Assembly (NCBI GenBank): GCA_020859995.1
Contig: JAJBVE010000162.1
Span: 1-43,261 of the forward strand
DNA: 43,261 bases
Origin: Clostridiales bacterium
GTDB lineage: Bacteria; Bacillota; Clostridia; Lachnospirales; Lachnospiraceae
Direction: 5' to 3'
Part shown: positions 36,333 through 43,261 of the stretch, piece by piece
How the letters are laid out: each line of letters starts with the position of its first letter
How positions within the stretch are numbered: the first letter of the stretch is position 1
Made by a program: the position numbers and the translations under genes
The notes under the pieces: generated by a model
Told to the model about the DNA's origin: nothing
The model's input: the letters and a program-made list of their open reading frames with translations, nothing else
Database searches by the model: none

Positions 36333-38024
36333 ATGAATCTGCAGATGGAAATTCTACCAAAAGAATTTCAGGACCGTATGAAAACATTATTAGGGAAAGA
36401 ATATCCTTCTTTCCTGGCCTCCTATGAGGAACCCCGCCGCTACGGACTTCGCGTGAATACACTGAAAATTACTGTAGAAGAATTCCGCCGGATTGCTCCT
36501 TTTCACCTGACTCCAATCCACTGGATTAGCAGCGGATTTTTTTATGAAAAGGATGACGTGCCGTCCAGACATCCCTTTTACTATGCGGGACTGTATTATC
36601 TCCAGGAACCCAGCGCGATGACCCCGGCACAGGTGCTTCCGGTCACACCCGGAGACCGAGTCCTGGATTTGTGCGCGGCACCCGGAGGAAAAGCGACTGC
36701 CCTCGCGGAAAAACTGCAGGGACAGGGGCTGCTCGTCGCAAACGATATCAGCGCGTCGCGCGCAAAAGCACTTTTAAAAAACCTTGAAATGTTCGGAGTG
36801 ACCAATTCCCTTGTCACAAGTACAGCTCCTTTTCAGCTTTCCGATCAGTTTCACGAATTCTTTGACAAGATTCTCGTGGACGCTCCGTGCTCCGGCGAGG
36901 GCATGTTTCGAAAAGATCCTGCCAGCGCGAAAGAATGGAGCCTTTCGAAAGTATATGCCTGTGCAAAAAAGCAAAAAGAAATCGTGCGGCATGCAGTATC
37001 CATGCTGCGTCCGGGCGGCATGATGCTCTATTCTACCTGCACTTTTTCCCCGGAAGAAGATGAACAGGTAATCGCGTATATTCTGGAAAATTATCCGGAT
37101 ATGGACCTTTTATCCATTCCCATGGCAGCGGGCTTCGAAAACGGCCGGCCGGAACTTTCAAAAGAAGACTGGCAGGAAACCATTCAGGACAGAAGCATCC
37201 CAGACAAAAACATCCCAGACGGGCGGGCAGATCTGACCTCCACCAACCAGATCTCTGACCGACTGGCTGATTTAAAAAAATGCGTACGAATATTTCCGCA
37301 TAAAATGCCCGGAGAAGGTCATTTCCTCGCATTATTGAAAAAAAGAGAGAACGTCACTGAAACTGTTCAAACAGAAAATGCCAAAGAACAAAAGCACAAA
37401 AAAAATCGAAAAAAACAGGGCTTTGCAGCGATTTCGAAACACGATCCTGCTGAAACGGCATTCGTTACTACCTTTTTGAAAGAATTCTATCCGGTACATT
37501 CAGAAGATTCGTATTTAGAAGATTCATATTCAGGCAGACCGCATTCAGATAGTTTACATTCAGATGAACTGCATTCAGATATGCCGCATTTTGATGCGTC
37601 TTGCGCAGATAGGTTCTATTTCGATGAGGCTGATATCGCTGAGCAAATAGAATTTCATGGCAGTTACGTATACTACATTCCGAAAGCATTGAAGCTTTTG
37701 CGCGCCTCACGGAATCAGCGGGAAATTCAGGTCCTGCGCTGCGGTCTTTACCTTGGTGAAGTCCAGAAAGAACGTTTTGAGCCATCGCAGGCATTGGCTA
37801 TGGCGCTTCGCCGCGAAAGAGATCCTGACACGAAAAGATTGAACTTTGATTACGCAGACGAGCGTATTTCTCGCTACCTACGCGGAGAAACGATAGAGAT
37901 AACGGAATCCATTGCAGAAAATGGATGGAGACTGATTTGTGTCAATGGTTATCCACTTGGCTGGGGTAAGCTGGTCAACGGAACCCTCAAAAACAAATAC
38001 CTTCCAGGATGGCGTGTACGCTGA
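36333..38024 (+). CDS. rsmF: RsmF-type rRNA m5C methyltransferase
   Basis: 563 aa, longer than the usual 450-480. NOL1/NOP2/Sun-type core with SAM-binding VLDLCAAPGGKATALAEKL and the two catalytic cysteines in DAPCSGEG (Cys186) and STCTFSPEED (Cys236). C-terminal pre-PUA/PUA-like part ends PLGWGKLVNGTLKNKYLPG. Three insertions add length: about 283-312, 340-370 (Lys/Gln-rich) and 386-430, the last with an H-S-D-x-x repeat. RBS GGAAGGA. It methylates 16S rRNA cytosine. It is the last gene before tRNA-Pro. Confidence 0.9.
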   Translation: MNLQMEILPKEFQDRMKTLLGKEYPSFLASYEEPRRYGLRVNTLKITVEEFRRIAPFHLTPIHWISSGFFYEKDDVPSRHPFYYAGLYYLQEPSAMTPAQVLPVTPGDRVLDLCAAPGGKATALAEKLQGQGLLVANDISASRAKALLKNLEMFGVTNSLVTSTAPFQLSDQFHEFFDKILVDAPCSGEGMFRKDPASAKEWSLSKVYACAKKQKEIVRHAVSMLRPGGMMLYSTCTFSPEEDEQVIAYILENYPDMDLLSIPMAAGFENGRPELSKEDWQETIQDRSIPDKNIPDGRADLTSTNQISDRLADLKKCVRIFPHKMPGEGHFLALLKKRENVTETVQTENAKEQKHKKNRKKQGFAAISKHDPAETAFVTTFLKEFYPVHSEDSYLEDSYSGRPHSDSLHSDELHSDMPHFDASCADRFYFDEADIAEQIEFHGSYVYYIPKALKLLRASRNQREIQVLRCGLYLGEVQKERFEPSQALAMALRRERDPDTKRLNFDYADERISRYLRGETIEITESIAENGWRLICVNGYPLGWGKLVNGTLKNKYLPGWRVR

Positions 38025-38222
38025 TCCGAAACCGGAAAGTCGTTTTTCAAGTATCTCTGCCAGGATATGAATTCTCTGTCAGACATGCCTGATGTGATTC
38101 CGTTTACTCCTACAGCCGCACCGGATAGTACACATGAAAAGCATACTTACTATAATAAAAAGCAAACAATAAAATAACAATCGAAATCTGCGAAAAAAAA
38201 TCTCGTAAAAAATAAAAAAAGC

Positions 38223-38251
38223 TTGCATTTTTAAAACCTCAATGATATAAT
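38223..38251 (+). promoter_or_regulatory. Promoter of the tRNA-Pro gene
   Basis: TTGCAT (38223-38228), 17-bp spacer, TATAAT (38246-38251), 29 bp upstream of the mature tRNA start. Confidence 0.75.
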
Positions 38252-38280
38252 GAACAAGCTGAATCGAGAAAGCAAAAACA

Positions 38281-38354
38281 CGATGCGTGGCTCAGCTTGG
38301 TAGAGCGCTGCGTTCGGGACGCAGAGGTCGCAGGTTCAAATCCTGTCGCATCGA
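38281..38354 (+). tRNA. tRNA-Pro (anticodon CGG)
   Basis: 74 nt without encoded CCA. Acceptor CGATGCG pairs with CGCATCG; D arm GCTC/GAGC; anticodon stem CTGCG/CGCAG with loop TTCGGGA (anticodon CGG); T arm GCAGG-TTCAAAT-CCTGT; discriminator A. Its 3' end is the probable attachment site of the adjacent element. Confidence 0.95.
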
Positions 38355-38382
38355 CTCCTTGGCAGGGGCGTTGAAGAATGCT

Positions 38383-38420
38383 GGAAACACTGATAAATAC
38401 AGGGTTTCCGGTATTTTTTT
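38383..38420 (+). terminator. Terminator after tRNA-Pro
   Basis: GGAAAC-CTG pairs with CAG-GTTTCC (38383-38409) and is followed by a seven-T run (38414-38420). Confidence 0.85.
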
Positions 38421-38440
38421 GCCCGATTCAAAGCCTGAAA

Positions 38441-38451
38441 ATATGTCGGAT
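38441..38451 (-). repeat. Element motif copy E near the left end
   Basis: ATCCGACATAT on the minus strand, 87 bp from the tRNA 3' end. Same 11-mer as copies A and D of the motif listed at 40142-40443 and 42462-42486. A position this close to the attachment site is where integrase arm or excisionase sites occur. Confidence 0.5.
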
Positions 38452-38526
38452 AAGACACCCTCATGAAGAAGTTCCGCAAAAAGTTCCGCAAAATTTCCGA
38501 TTTATTCCCGCGAGGCTCTGATGAGT

Positions 38527-39755
38527 TCAAAAAAGATCCGCCACATTCGCCGACATCGCGGTCAGATCATTTTCTGCAGCGTTTGTCCTGTGCTTCATAT
38601 ACTGGGCGTAAATATTCATAACAGTGCTCGCATCGCGGTCCCCAAGCCAGTACTGAACCTTCTTAATATCCCACCCTTTATCGATCAGGAGAGAGGCACA
38701 GGTATAACGCAGTTTATGCAGGGTGATCTCTGGCCGCCCAAATTCATCCATCGCCTTGGAAAATGTATGGGTAATGTAATCAGGACGGTAAGGCCTCCCA
38801 TCTTCGTATGTAAAAACATAGTCATGCGTATCTTTGTATGTATTTCCAAAAAAGCACGGTTGGCATCCTGTTCTTCCCGGAGCTTCCGAAAGCACTGTTC
38901 AGCAGTGGGAAAAAGATTCAAATCCCTCCGGCCTTCTATGGTCTTCGTCTGATTTTCTGCATATATGGTGGTATTTCCTGTCACCGTGTGGCAGATCGTC
39001 AGTGTTTTGCGCGAATAATTAACTGCCGGCCACTTTAAGCCAAGAATCTCCTCCCGACGCAAACCATAATAAGCCCCCACAAAAGCGATCGATTTCAGAA
39101 ATGGATAATTTTCATCGAGAAAGCAAAGCATCTCGCGAATTTCATCCTCTGTCAGAAAAAGCATTTCTTCGGAAAAATCGCTGTTCTTTTTATTGGTAAC
39201 CTTCGTGTTGCCCACCGGGTTGGATGGCAGGCCAATTTTGATGATGGCATAGTCAAAGGCAGCGGAAAGAATACTCTTTATACTGCGTACGCTTCGGACA
39301 GACAGAGGGCCACAGCTCTGGTCTTTCTGACTAATCTTACCATATCTCAGGCAATACTGATAGAAATCGTCAAGTTTTGCCGGTGTAATATCCCTTATTT
39401 TCGTATGCCTTGGATCAAAATACCGTTTGATGGTTACCACCCGGTACCTGTATGTATCAAGCGTATTCCCCCGGATCTCGCATTCTTTTTTTTCCAGCCA
39501 GAGGTCGAGAAAATCACAAAGTTCAATATCAGGGTCAATATCACTCTGAGCGCCATCCAGACGTTCCAGGAAAGAATAAGTTTCTATCATTTCCCTGAGC
39601 AAACTCTCTGCTTTACGTTTGTTCCCCTTTACTTCCAAACCAGTCTTGAGAGTTTTCTTTTTCCACTTCTGGGTAAGCGGGTCTTTATAGGAAAGCTGTG
39701 CATAATAGTGTTCTTTCCCAGAACTCGCTTTTTTTATCACCAAACTACCCGTCAT
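38527..39755 (-). pseudogene. int: Tyrosine recombinase/integrase, interrupted by a frameshift
   Basis: Starts at the ATG at 39753-39755 (RBS AGGAGG at 39762-39767; TGSLVIKKASSGKEHYYAQ). Tn916-Int-like: arm-binding N-terminus, SAM-like core-binding domain (residues about 75-165), then the catalytic domain. It reads in frame to the T run at 38848-38853 (minus strand GCTTTTTTGG) and then must shift -1 to continue FGNTYKDTHDYVF and finish at 38527. The second frame holds the box II HKLRYTCASLL and catalytic Tyr (STVMNIYAQYM). Together about 409 aa, the normal length. The heptamer TTTTTTG is a legal -1 slippery sequence, so either a single-base loss, a sequencing error, or programmed frameshifting explains it. 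Confidence 0.85.
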
Positions 39756-39835
39756 AGTATTTCCTCCTTTCCATATGGCGGGCCGTATAATGCAAAAATA
39801 TTTTATCACGGCCCGCATCGGAATTGCAACGTTGC

Positions 39836-40027
39836 TTACTGTTTATTTGTGTCAGGCTTATTGTACAAATAATCCAAAATCGCTTTTTTGCTGATTCTGT
39901 ATATTCTTCCGATTTTACGGTACTCGATTTCTCCCTCGTCCAGCAGACGCTTTACAGAGCGACGGCTAAGGCGTAAAACAGCTGCTGTATCGTCAATCGT
40001 TAATACATCCAAATAATCATCCAGCAT
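39836..40027 (-). CDS. xis: Excisionase-type helix-turn-helix protein
   Basis: 63 aa from the ATG at 40025-40027 (RBS AGGAGGG). MerR/Xis-like winged helix: LTIDDTAAVLRLSRRSVKRLLDEGEI (in parts: LTIDDTAAVLRLS, RRSVKRLLDEGEI), then YRKIGRIYRISKKAILDYL. It lies directly upstream of the integrase on the same strand, as excisionases do, and probably sets the direction of recombination or regulates int. Confidence 0.85.
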   Translation of the reverse strand: MLDDYLDVLTIDDTAAVLRLSRRSVKRLLDEGEIEYRKIGRIYRISKKAILDYLYNKPDTNKQ

Positions 40028-40141
40028 AGGATTCCCTCCTCTCGCATTTATTAAAAAAGGGAGCAAAGTAGTATCTCTTATTTATCGTATCCCGGTTCCT
40101 GGAAAGAACTCTCTGTATTTTGACTTTGTACTTCCTTTATA

Positions 40142-40159
40142 TTAATATGTCGGATTTTT
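40142..40159 (-). promoter_or_regulatory. Element motif copy D, upstream of xis
   Basis: Minus-strand AAAAATCCGACATATTAA, identical over 18 bases to copy A. It is 115 bp upstream of the xis start. Confidence 0.7.
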
Positions 40160-40316
40160 AAGATCTGGTAAAAAAATTATCAGAGAGGGATTTTGCCGCG
40201 AGCATTGAGATTTCATTTTGTCATAACGATGCTGTATGATTCCATAAAACTTTGCTTCCTTTTCACAAATCAGTGCAGAATAATACAAAAAATCTTATCT
40301 GACAATTTTTTCTCCA

Positions 40317-40342
40317 AAAAATCCGACATATTAAACATGTAA
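40317..40342 (+). promoter_or_regulatory. Element motif copy A
   Basis: AAAAATCCGACATATTAA followed by ACATGTAA. It precedes a 25-codon frame. The surrounding 40028-40602 region is AT-rich and holds copies D, A and B, a small frame and no other gene that I can support. Confidence 0.7.
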
Positions 40343-40358
40343 GAAGAAGAGAGGATTC

Positions 40359-40436
40359 ATGATGAAGTGGCAATTATGTATATTGCAAATATTTTATCAG
40401 ATGGAAAACCACTTTTTTAAAAATTCGACATATTAA
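40359..40436 (+). CDS. Possible 25-aa peptide
   Basis: ATG 40359 (a second ATG follows at once) preceded by AGAGAGG. It reads MMKWQLCILQIFYQMENHFF and a short tail, ending within motif copy B. The good RBS supports translation, but no family is recognised. Could be a leader peptide. Confidence 0.3.
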   Translation: MMKWQLCILQIFYQMENHFFKNSTY

Positions 40437-40443
40437 ATACGTA
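40419..40443 (+). promoter_or_regulatory. Element motif copy B
   Basis: AAAAATTCGACATATTAA followed by ATACGTA; one base differs from copy A in the 18-base core. Lies 160 bp upstream of the acidic-protein gene. Confidence 0.7.
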
Positions 40444-40602
40444 AAGATTAAGGAATAGAACATGGCAGAACGCAAATTCAGGAGGTGATCATAAACGTAT
40501 AATCTGCGCAGGCTTTCTGCCAGGCAGGAAACTGACAAAGGAACTGAAACCCGTAGCTTTTATCAGCTATACATTACCAAAATAATTTAGGAGGATTTTA
40601 TT

Positions 40603-41172
40603 ATGAAGATTAATGCTTTAAAAGAGAAAACGGAAAAGAAGTCATACGACAGAACATCTGCAACATGCGTTGGCCGGTGGGAGAATACGATCCCGTGTGT
40701 TTTTGCAGAAGACCTTGTGGAAGGAGGCGAGGGACTTTGTGATACGCCCTACGAAGAACTCTATGAGGGTGAGGATGGAGAGTATTTCATTTATGGGAAC
40801 CATGGCATTGTGACGCCGATGATCTTTGGAACTATGGATCATCCGGATGAGCTGCCTTTTGAAACAGAAGTGCTGCCGCTTAATGCGTGTGAGGCAGAAG
40901 TATGGGCTGCGAGGTTCCTGACACTGGAGGAGTTTGAGGCGGTGTGCGGAAGGGAAGTATCTGAATATGATAAGGTTTGTGCCGCCATGGACCGGGATGA
41001 ACTGTTTGATTGGTTCGAGGATATCTTTTTATTTGAAAAAGAAGCAATGGACCCTGAATCACATGCAGAGTTATGGAGCCCTTGTATCTGCAGAAACTAT
41101 AGTGGGCTTGATGTAGATGCAGTGAAGACATTCCTGAAGAATGTCTGGCATCTGGCAACCAGCGCAGGTTAA
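40603..41172 (+). CDS. Strongly acidic element-encoded protein of unknown function
   Basis: 189 aa starting at the ATG at 40603, with TAGGAGG upstream. No family recognised. Counting residues gives about 41 Asp/Glu and about 15 Lys/Arg, so the protein is highly acidic except for a basic first 15 residues (KINALKEKTEKK). It contains several Trp and six Cys and no signal peptide or membrane segment. It precedes the lone cas5 by 153 bp in the same orientation. Acidic proteins on mobile elements are sometimes DNA or nucleoprotein mimics (e.g. anti-restriction or anti-CRISPR proteins), but this is inference here. Confidence 0.75.
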   Translation: MKINALKEKTEKKSYDRTSATCVGRWENTIPCVFAEDLVEGGEGLCDTPYEELYEGEDGEYFIYGNHGIVTPMIFGTMDHPDELPFETEVLPLNACEAEVWAARFLTLEEFEAVCGREVSEYDKVCAAMDRDELFDWFEDIFLFEKEAMDPESHAELWSPCICRNYSGLDVDAVKTFLKNVWHLATSAG

Positions 41173-41219
41173 AATCAGTAGCGCTCTGGTACAAGAGATT
41201 TGTCTTTCCAAAAAGCTGA

Positions 41220-41284
41220 TGCAAATTCCGGCAAAATGGCGTGGCTGAATTGTATCGAATAGCCCAGTCTGTCCGGAATTTGCA
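41220..41284 (+). repeat. 12-bp perfect inverted repeat upstream of cas5
   Basis: TGCAAATTCCGG (41220-41231) and CCGGAATTTGCA (41273-41284) enclose 41 nt. The RNA would form a long stem. The loop contains GCGTGGCTGAATTG, which has some resemblance to the 3' handle of type I-C repeats (GCGTGGATTGAAA). No T run follows. Confidence 0.65.
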
Positions 41285-41325
41285 GACTTGAAATGTTGAT
41301 TTGAAGAAAGGAGAAAATTGAATTT

Positions 41326-41997
41326 ATGTTTGGTTCGCAGGTAGAATTTAAGGTAAGTGGTGAAAAAGCTTTTTTTCCGGGAAACTGTTCTAAAGAAGAA
41401 ACAGAAATGATTTCCAAACCGATCCCTACATATGAAGCTTTGAGGGGGATTGTGGAAAATTCTTACTGGAAGCCCACGATCACGTGGCTTATTGACGCTG
41501 TTTGTGTGATGAACCCTATTCAGATGGAAAGGCGCAATGAACTTCAGGTGAATAAGTATACCGGAAGCTGCAAATCAGTTCAGTATACATACTTACGGGA
41601 TGTCTGCTATCTTGTGAAAGCGCATTTTGAATGGAATATGGCTCGTCCGGATATGGCTGGAGACAGGAATGTAAAAAAACACCAGGAAATAGCCGTAAGA
41701 TCCATCAAAAAAGGAGGTAGGAGAGAGATCTTTCTTGGGAAAGAAAACTGTCAAGGATATGTTGAACCCTGTAATTTTGATGAGGAAAAAGCAAAGAGCG
41801 CATATAAGGACATTCCGATGTTGGCGTTTGAAGAAATGTTTCATCATGTTTCTTACAAAAACAAGGGAGATTCAGATGTGATACTTCGGCATTACTGGCA
41901 ACCGATTATGTGTAATGGCATTATCTTATTTCAGAAACCGGAAGAATATGTGGTAAAGGAGAAATTCGAGAGGAAATCACACAACAAAATCTCTTAA
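41326..41997 (+). CDS. cas5: Stand-alone type I-C Cas5 (Cas5c/Cas5d) homologue
   Basis: 223 aa, a normal Cas5c length. Recognisable family segments: MFGSQVEFKVSGEKAFF, IPTYEALRGIVENSYWKPT, VMNPIQME, YTYLRDVCYLVKAHFEWN, RPDMAGDRNVKKH, KGGRREIFLGKENCQGYVEPC and RHYWQPIMCNGIILF. The residues reported as catalytic in Bacillus halodurans Cas5d (Tyr46, Lys116, His117) align with Tyr47, Lys118 and His119. In type I-C systems this protein cuts the precursor crRNA and joins Cascade. The early segment usually reading FTDP...GGEK is changed here (PGNCSKEETEM). No cas3, cas8c, cas7, cas4, cas1, cas2 or repeat array is visible. RBS AAAGGAG lies 12 bases before the ATG. A terminator follows. Confidence 0.9.
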   Translation: MFGSQVEFKVSGEKAFFPGNCSKEETEMISKPIPTYEALRGIVENSYWKPTITWLIDAVCVMNPIQMERRNELQVNKYTGSCKSVQYTYLRDVCYLVKAHFEWNMARPDMAGDRNVKKHQEIAVRSIKKGGRREIFLGKENCQGYVEPCNFDEEKAKSAYKDIPMLAFEEMFHHVSYKNKGDSDVILRHYWQPIMCNGIILFQKPEEYVVKEKFERKSHNKIS

Positions 41998-42035
41998 AAG
42001 AAGAACTGAAGTTTTATTAACAGATTCCAGATGAA

Positions 42036-42080
42036 AAAGAAGGGCTATGATGCATGTTTGTGCATTGAAGCCCTTCTTTA
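42036..42080 (+). terminator. Terminator after cas5
   Basis: AAAGAAGGGCT (42036-42046) pairs with AGCCCTTCTTT (42069-42079), with an inner TGCA pairing. The 3' arm ends in T's. It ends the acidic-protein/cas5 unit. The rest of the 41998-42532 gap holds motif copy C and nothing else I can support. Confidence 0.8.
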
Positions 42081-42461
42081 GACCGTTGAAGTATAATTAG
42101 AATCGTTTTGCTCAACGTTATTTGCATTGATCTGGCAAAGCATAGCACTATCAATTAGCGAAGTCAATAGCCGGATAGGATAAAAATGAGGGATTAATGC
42201 ATGGAAAAAAGGTTACGTTGACTTTTCATTCGACAGTATACCACTTTAGGGATGCTGTTAATCAGGGTTAGTGAAATATATCTTTTGCATTCTGACTGTG
42301 CGTTGTAAAAGAAGATCCGTGTATGGCGTAGATAAATGTTGTTCTGGGCTTTTCTAATATTTCTGTCAGATTTCATGTGCCCATCAACCATTGCAGGCAT
42401 AATTTATTATCGAAAATTGAAAATTTTTATTGTAAAACCGGCCAAATTTTTCCCGGCTCCC

Positions 42462-42486
42462 AAAAATCGGACATACTAATTACGTA
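42462..42486 (+). promoter_or_regulatory. Element motif copy C, upstream of the RepA-like gene
   Basis: AAAAATCGGACATACTAA followed by TTACGTA; differs from copy A at two core positions. Ends 46 bp before the start codon. Confidence 0.65.
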
Positions 42487-42532
42487 GGCAAATAATCCAG
42501 AAGGGATTCTTATTAGAAAGGAGTTGAATGTA

Positions 42533-43225
42533 TTGATTGACAAAGACGAATTATTGGAAAGCATAAAGCCGGGAATGGACCTGACAAAGCGGGTCTTTTG
42601 GATCATTTACAGTTATGAGTTAATATATCCTGGTTATGCGGAAGAAGCTTTGTGTAAATTGGAGAAAATAGGATGCATGAAGGCACGGGTTTATTATGCG
42701 TCGGTAGTCAAGGAGTTCATGCCGCAAAGTAACGAGGAAGGAAAAACGCTCAGCAACAGGCATTATGCAGCAATTTCAGATCGGCAGGAGGAAAAGGTCG
42801 CAGTTGATGAAGGAATAGCTGTAGCAGACGTAAACAAAACTGGAACAGATTTTCAGATTCCTGAAGCTCATGCTACGGTATGCAATCCGGTGAAATCAGA
42901 GAAGGCTACGGCTAACTTTGATTCTGCCAAAGGGAAGAAGTCAGCAAAATTTGCTATGGTTAATGCAAAAGAACTGCTGGAAATGGATATTCCAGATCCG
43001 GAGTATGCGGTGGAAGGGCTGCTGCCTATAGGTGTTTGTCTCTTTGGAGGTCCGCCAAAGTCGTACAAAAGCTATATGTGCCTGGACATGTGTCTGTGTA
43101 TCTGTCAGGGGAGGGATTTTCTTGGCTTTGAGGCTCAAAAATCTGCCTGCCTGTATCTTGATCTTGAAAGCAGTGAAAGACGTCCTAGGTACAGGATTAA
43201 GCAGATCCTTAATGAAACAGTATAA
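42533..43225 (+). CDS. RepA-like AAA ATPase (AAA_25 type), apparently truncated
   Basis: 230 aa from TTG 42533 (AAAGGAG nine bases upstream; the TTG at 42524 touches the RBS). The N-terminal about 140 residues are unrecognised. Then comes a RecA-fold ATPase start: AVEGLLPIGVCLFGGPPKSYKSY (Walker A-like GGPPKSYKS, about 170-178) and Walker B SACLYLDLESSERRPRYRI, as in plasmid/phage RepA helicases. The frame stops with NETV just after Walker B, where the family normally continues for about 150 residues. After the stop comes a CCCCAGC-AGA-GCTGGGG hairpin. So this is a truncated or interrupted copy, or the rest lies in another frame beyond the window. Confidence 0.7.
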   Translation: MIDKDELLESIKPGMDLTKRVFWIIYSYELIYPGYAEEALCKLEKIGCMKARVYYASVVKEFMPQSNEEGKTLSNRHYAAISDRQEEKVAVDEGIAVADVNKTGTDFQIPEAHATVCNPVKSEKATANFDSAKGKKSAKFAMVNAKELLEMDIPDPEYAVEGLLPIGVCLFGGPPKSYKSYMCLDMCLCICQGRDFLGFEAQKSACLYLDLESSERRPRYRIKQILNETV

Positions 43226-43261
43226 ATCCCCCAGCAGAGCTGGGGAGACTCCCAGATGCCG

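Larger units (their letters stand above)
38355..43261. mobile_element. Integrative element inserted at tRNA-Pro (left part only)
   Basis: An integrase gene ends 170 bp from an intact tRNA 3' end and points towards it, followed by an excisionase-like gene and then by plus-strand cargo and a RepA-like gene. Base composition becomes more AT-rich than the core genes. The left attachment core is presumably within the tRNA 3' end (about 38333-38354). The right end lies outside the window, so the core repeat cannot be confirmed. No relaxase or phage structural gene is visible in this part. Confidence 0.8.

Noticed and set aside
38025-38177. Open frame of 50 codons in frame after the rsmF stop, with an internal ATG at 38067
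   Set aside because: No RBS and no recognised family; it could be a remnant or read-through tail, but the evidence is too thin to annotate.
42194-42400. 68-aa minus-strand open frame in the gap after cas5
   Set aside because: No convincing RBS and no family similarity; AT-rich gap.

Overview
The window looks like chromosome of a Lachnospiraceae-type clostridium. The housekeeping genes, the greA-uvrC-hprK-glucokinase order, strong Shine-Dalgarno sites, frequent TTG/GTG starts and a G+C of roughly 50% in the core genes all fit. No species call is attempted.

Left part. Positions 1-1130 are a gene graveyard: pieces of an AlbA_2/RecG-like ATP-binding protein, a Fic-family C-terminus, three 37-bp tandem repeats and a strong terminator. 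An AAA ATPase with a DUF234-type C-terminus follows (1262-2662). Positions 3022-14957 form a carbohydrate locus: a divergently transcribed AraC-type regulator fused to a GH39-like domain, a ribose-type ABC transporter (one double ATPase, a permease, a binding protein, a second permease), a GH3 enzyme and a GH78-like enzyme. A second AAA-ATPase/PD-(D/E)XK protein sits at 15366-17183.

Middle part. Housekeeping genes run mostly on the plus strand: acyl-ACP thioesterase, S1-domain CvfB, RidA, DNA polymerase III alpha (dnaE), pfkA, a SpoU methyltransferase, greA-uvrC, hprK, a ROK glucokinase, a VanW protein, a HypE-like protein, an Lrp regulator with an aminotransferase, trmL and rsmF. The greA-uvrC unit is preceded by a perfect -35/-10 promoter whose spacer holds a LexA-like operator. 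This suggests SOS control of nucleotide excision repair. Several of these proteins (dnaE, rsmF, SpoU, GH78, vanW) carry in-frame low-complexity or repeat insertions.

Right part. A tRNA-Pro(CGG) gene at 38281-38354 is followed by a more AT-rich integrative element that runs off the window. In order it has a tyrosine integrase (interrupted by a frameshift at a T run), an excisionase-like DNA-binding protein, a repeat-rich control region, a strongly acidic 189-aa protein of unknown function, a stand-alone type I-C Cas5 with its putative RNA-processing residues intact, and a RepA-like AAA ATPase that stops early. No other cas gene and no CRISPR array is visible. A lone Cas5c beside an acidic orphan on a mobile element, with a shared five-copy sequence motif (ATCCGACATAT-like) spread across the element, is the best candidate here for an undescribed system. 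It could be a CRISPR-interfering decoy or a repurposed RNase.
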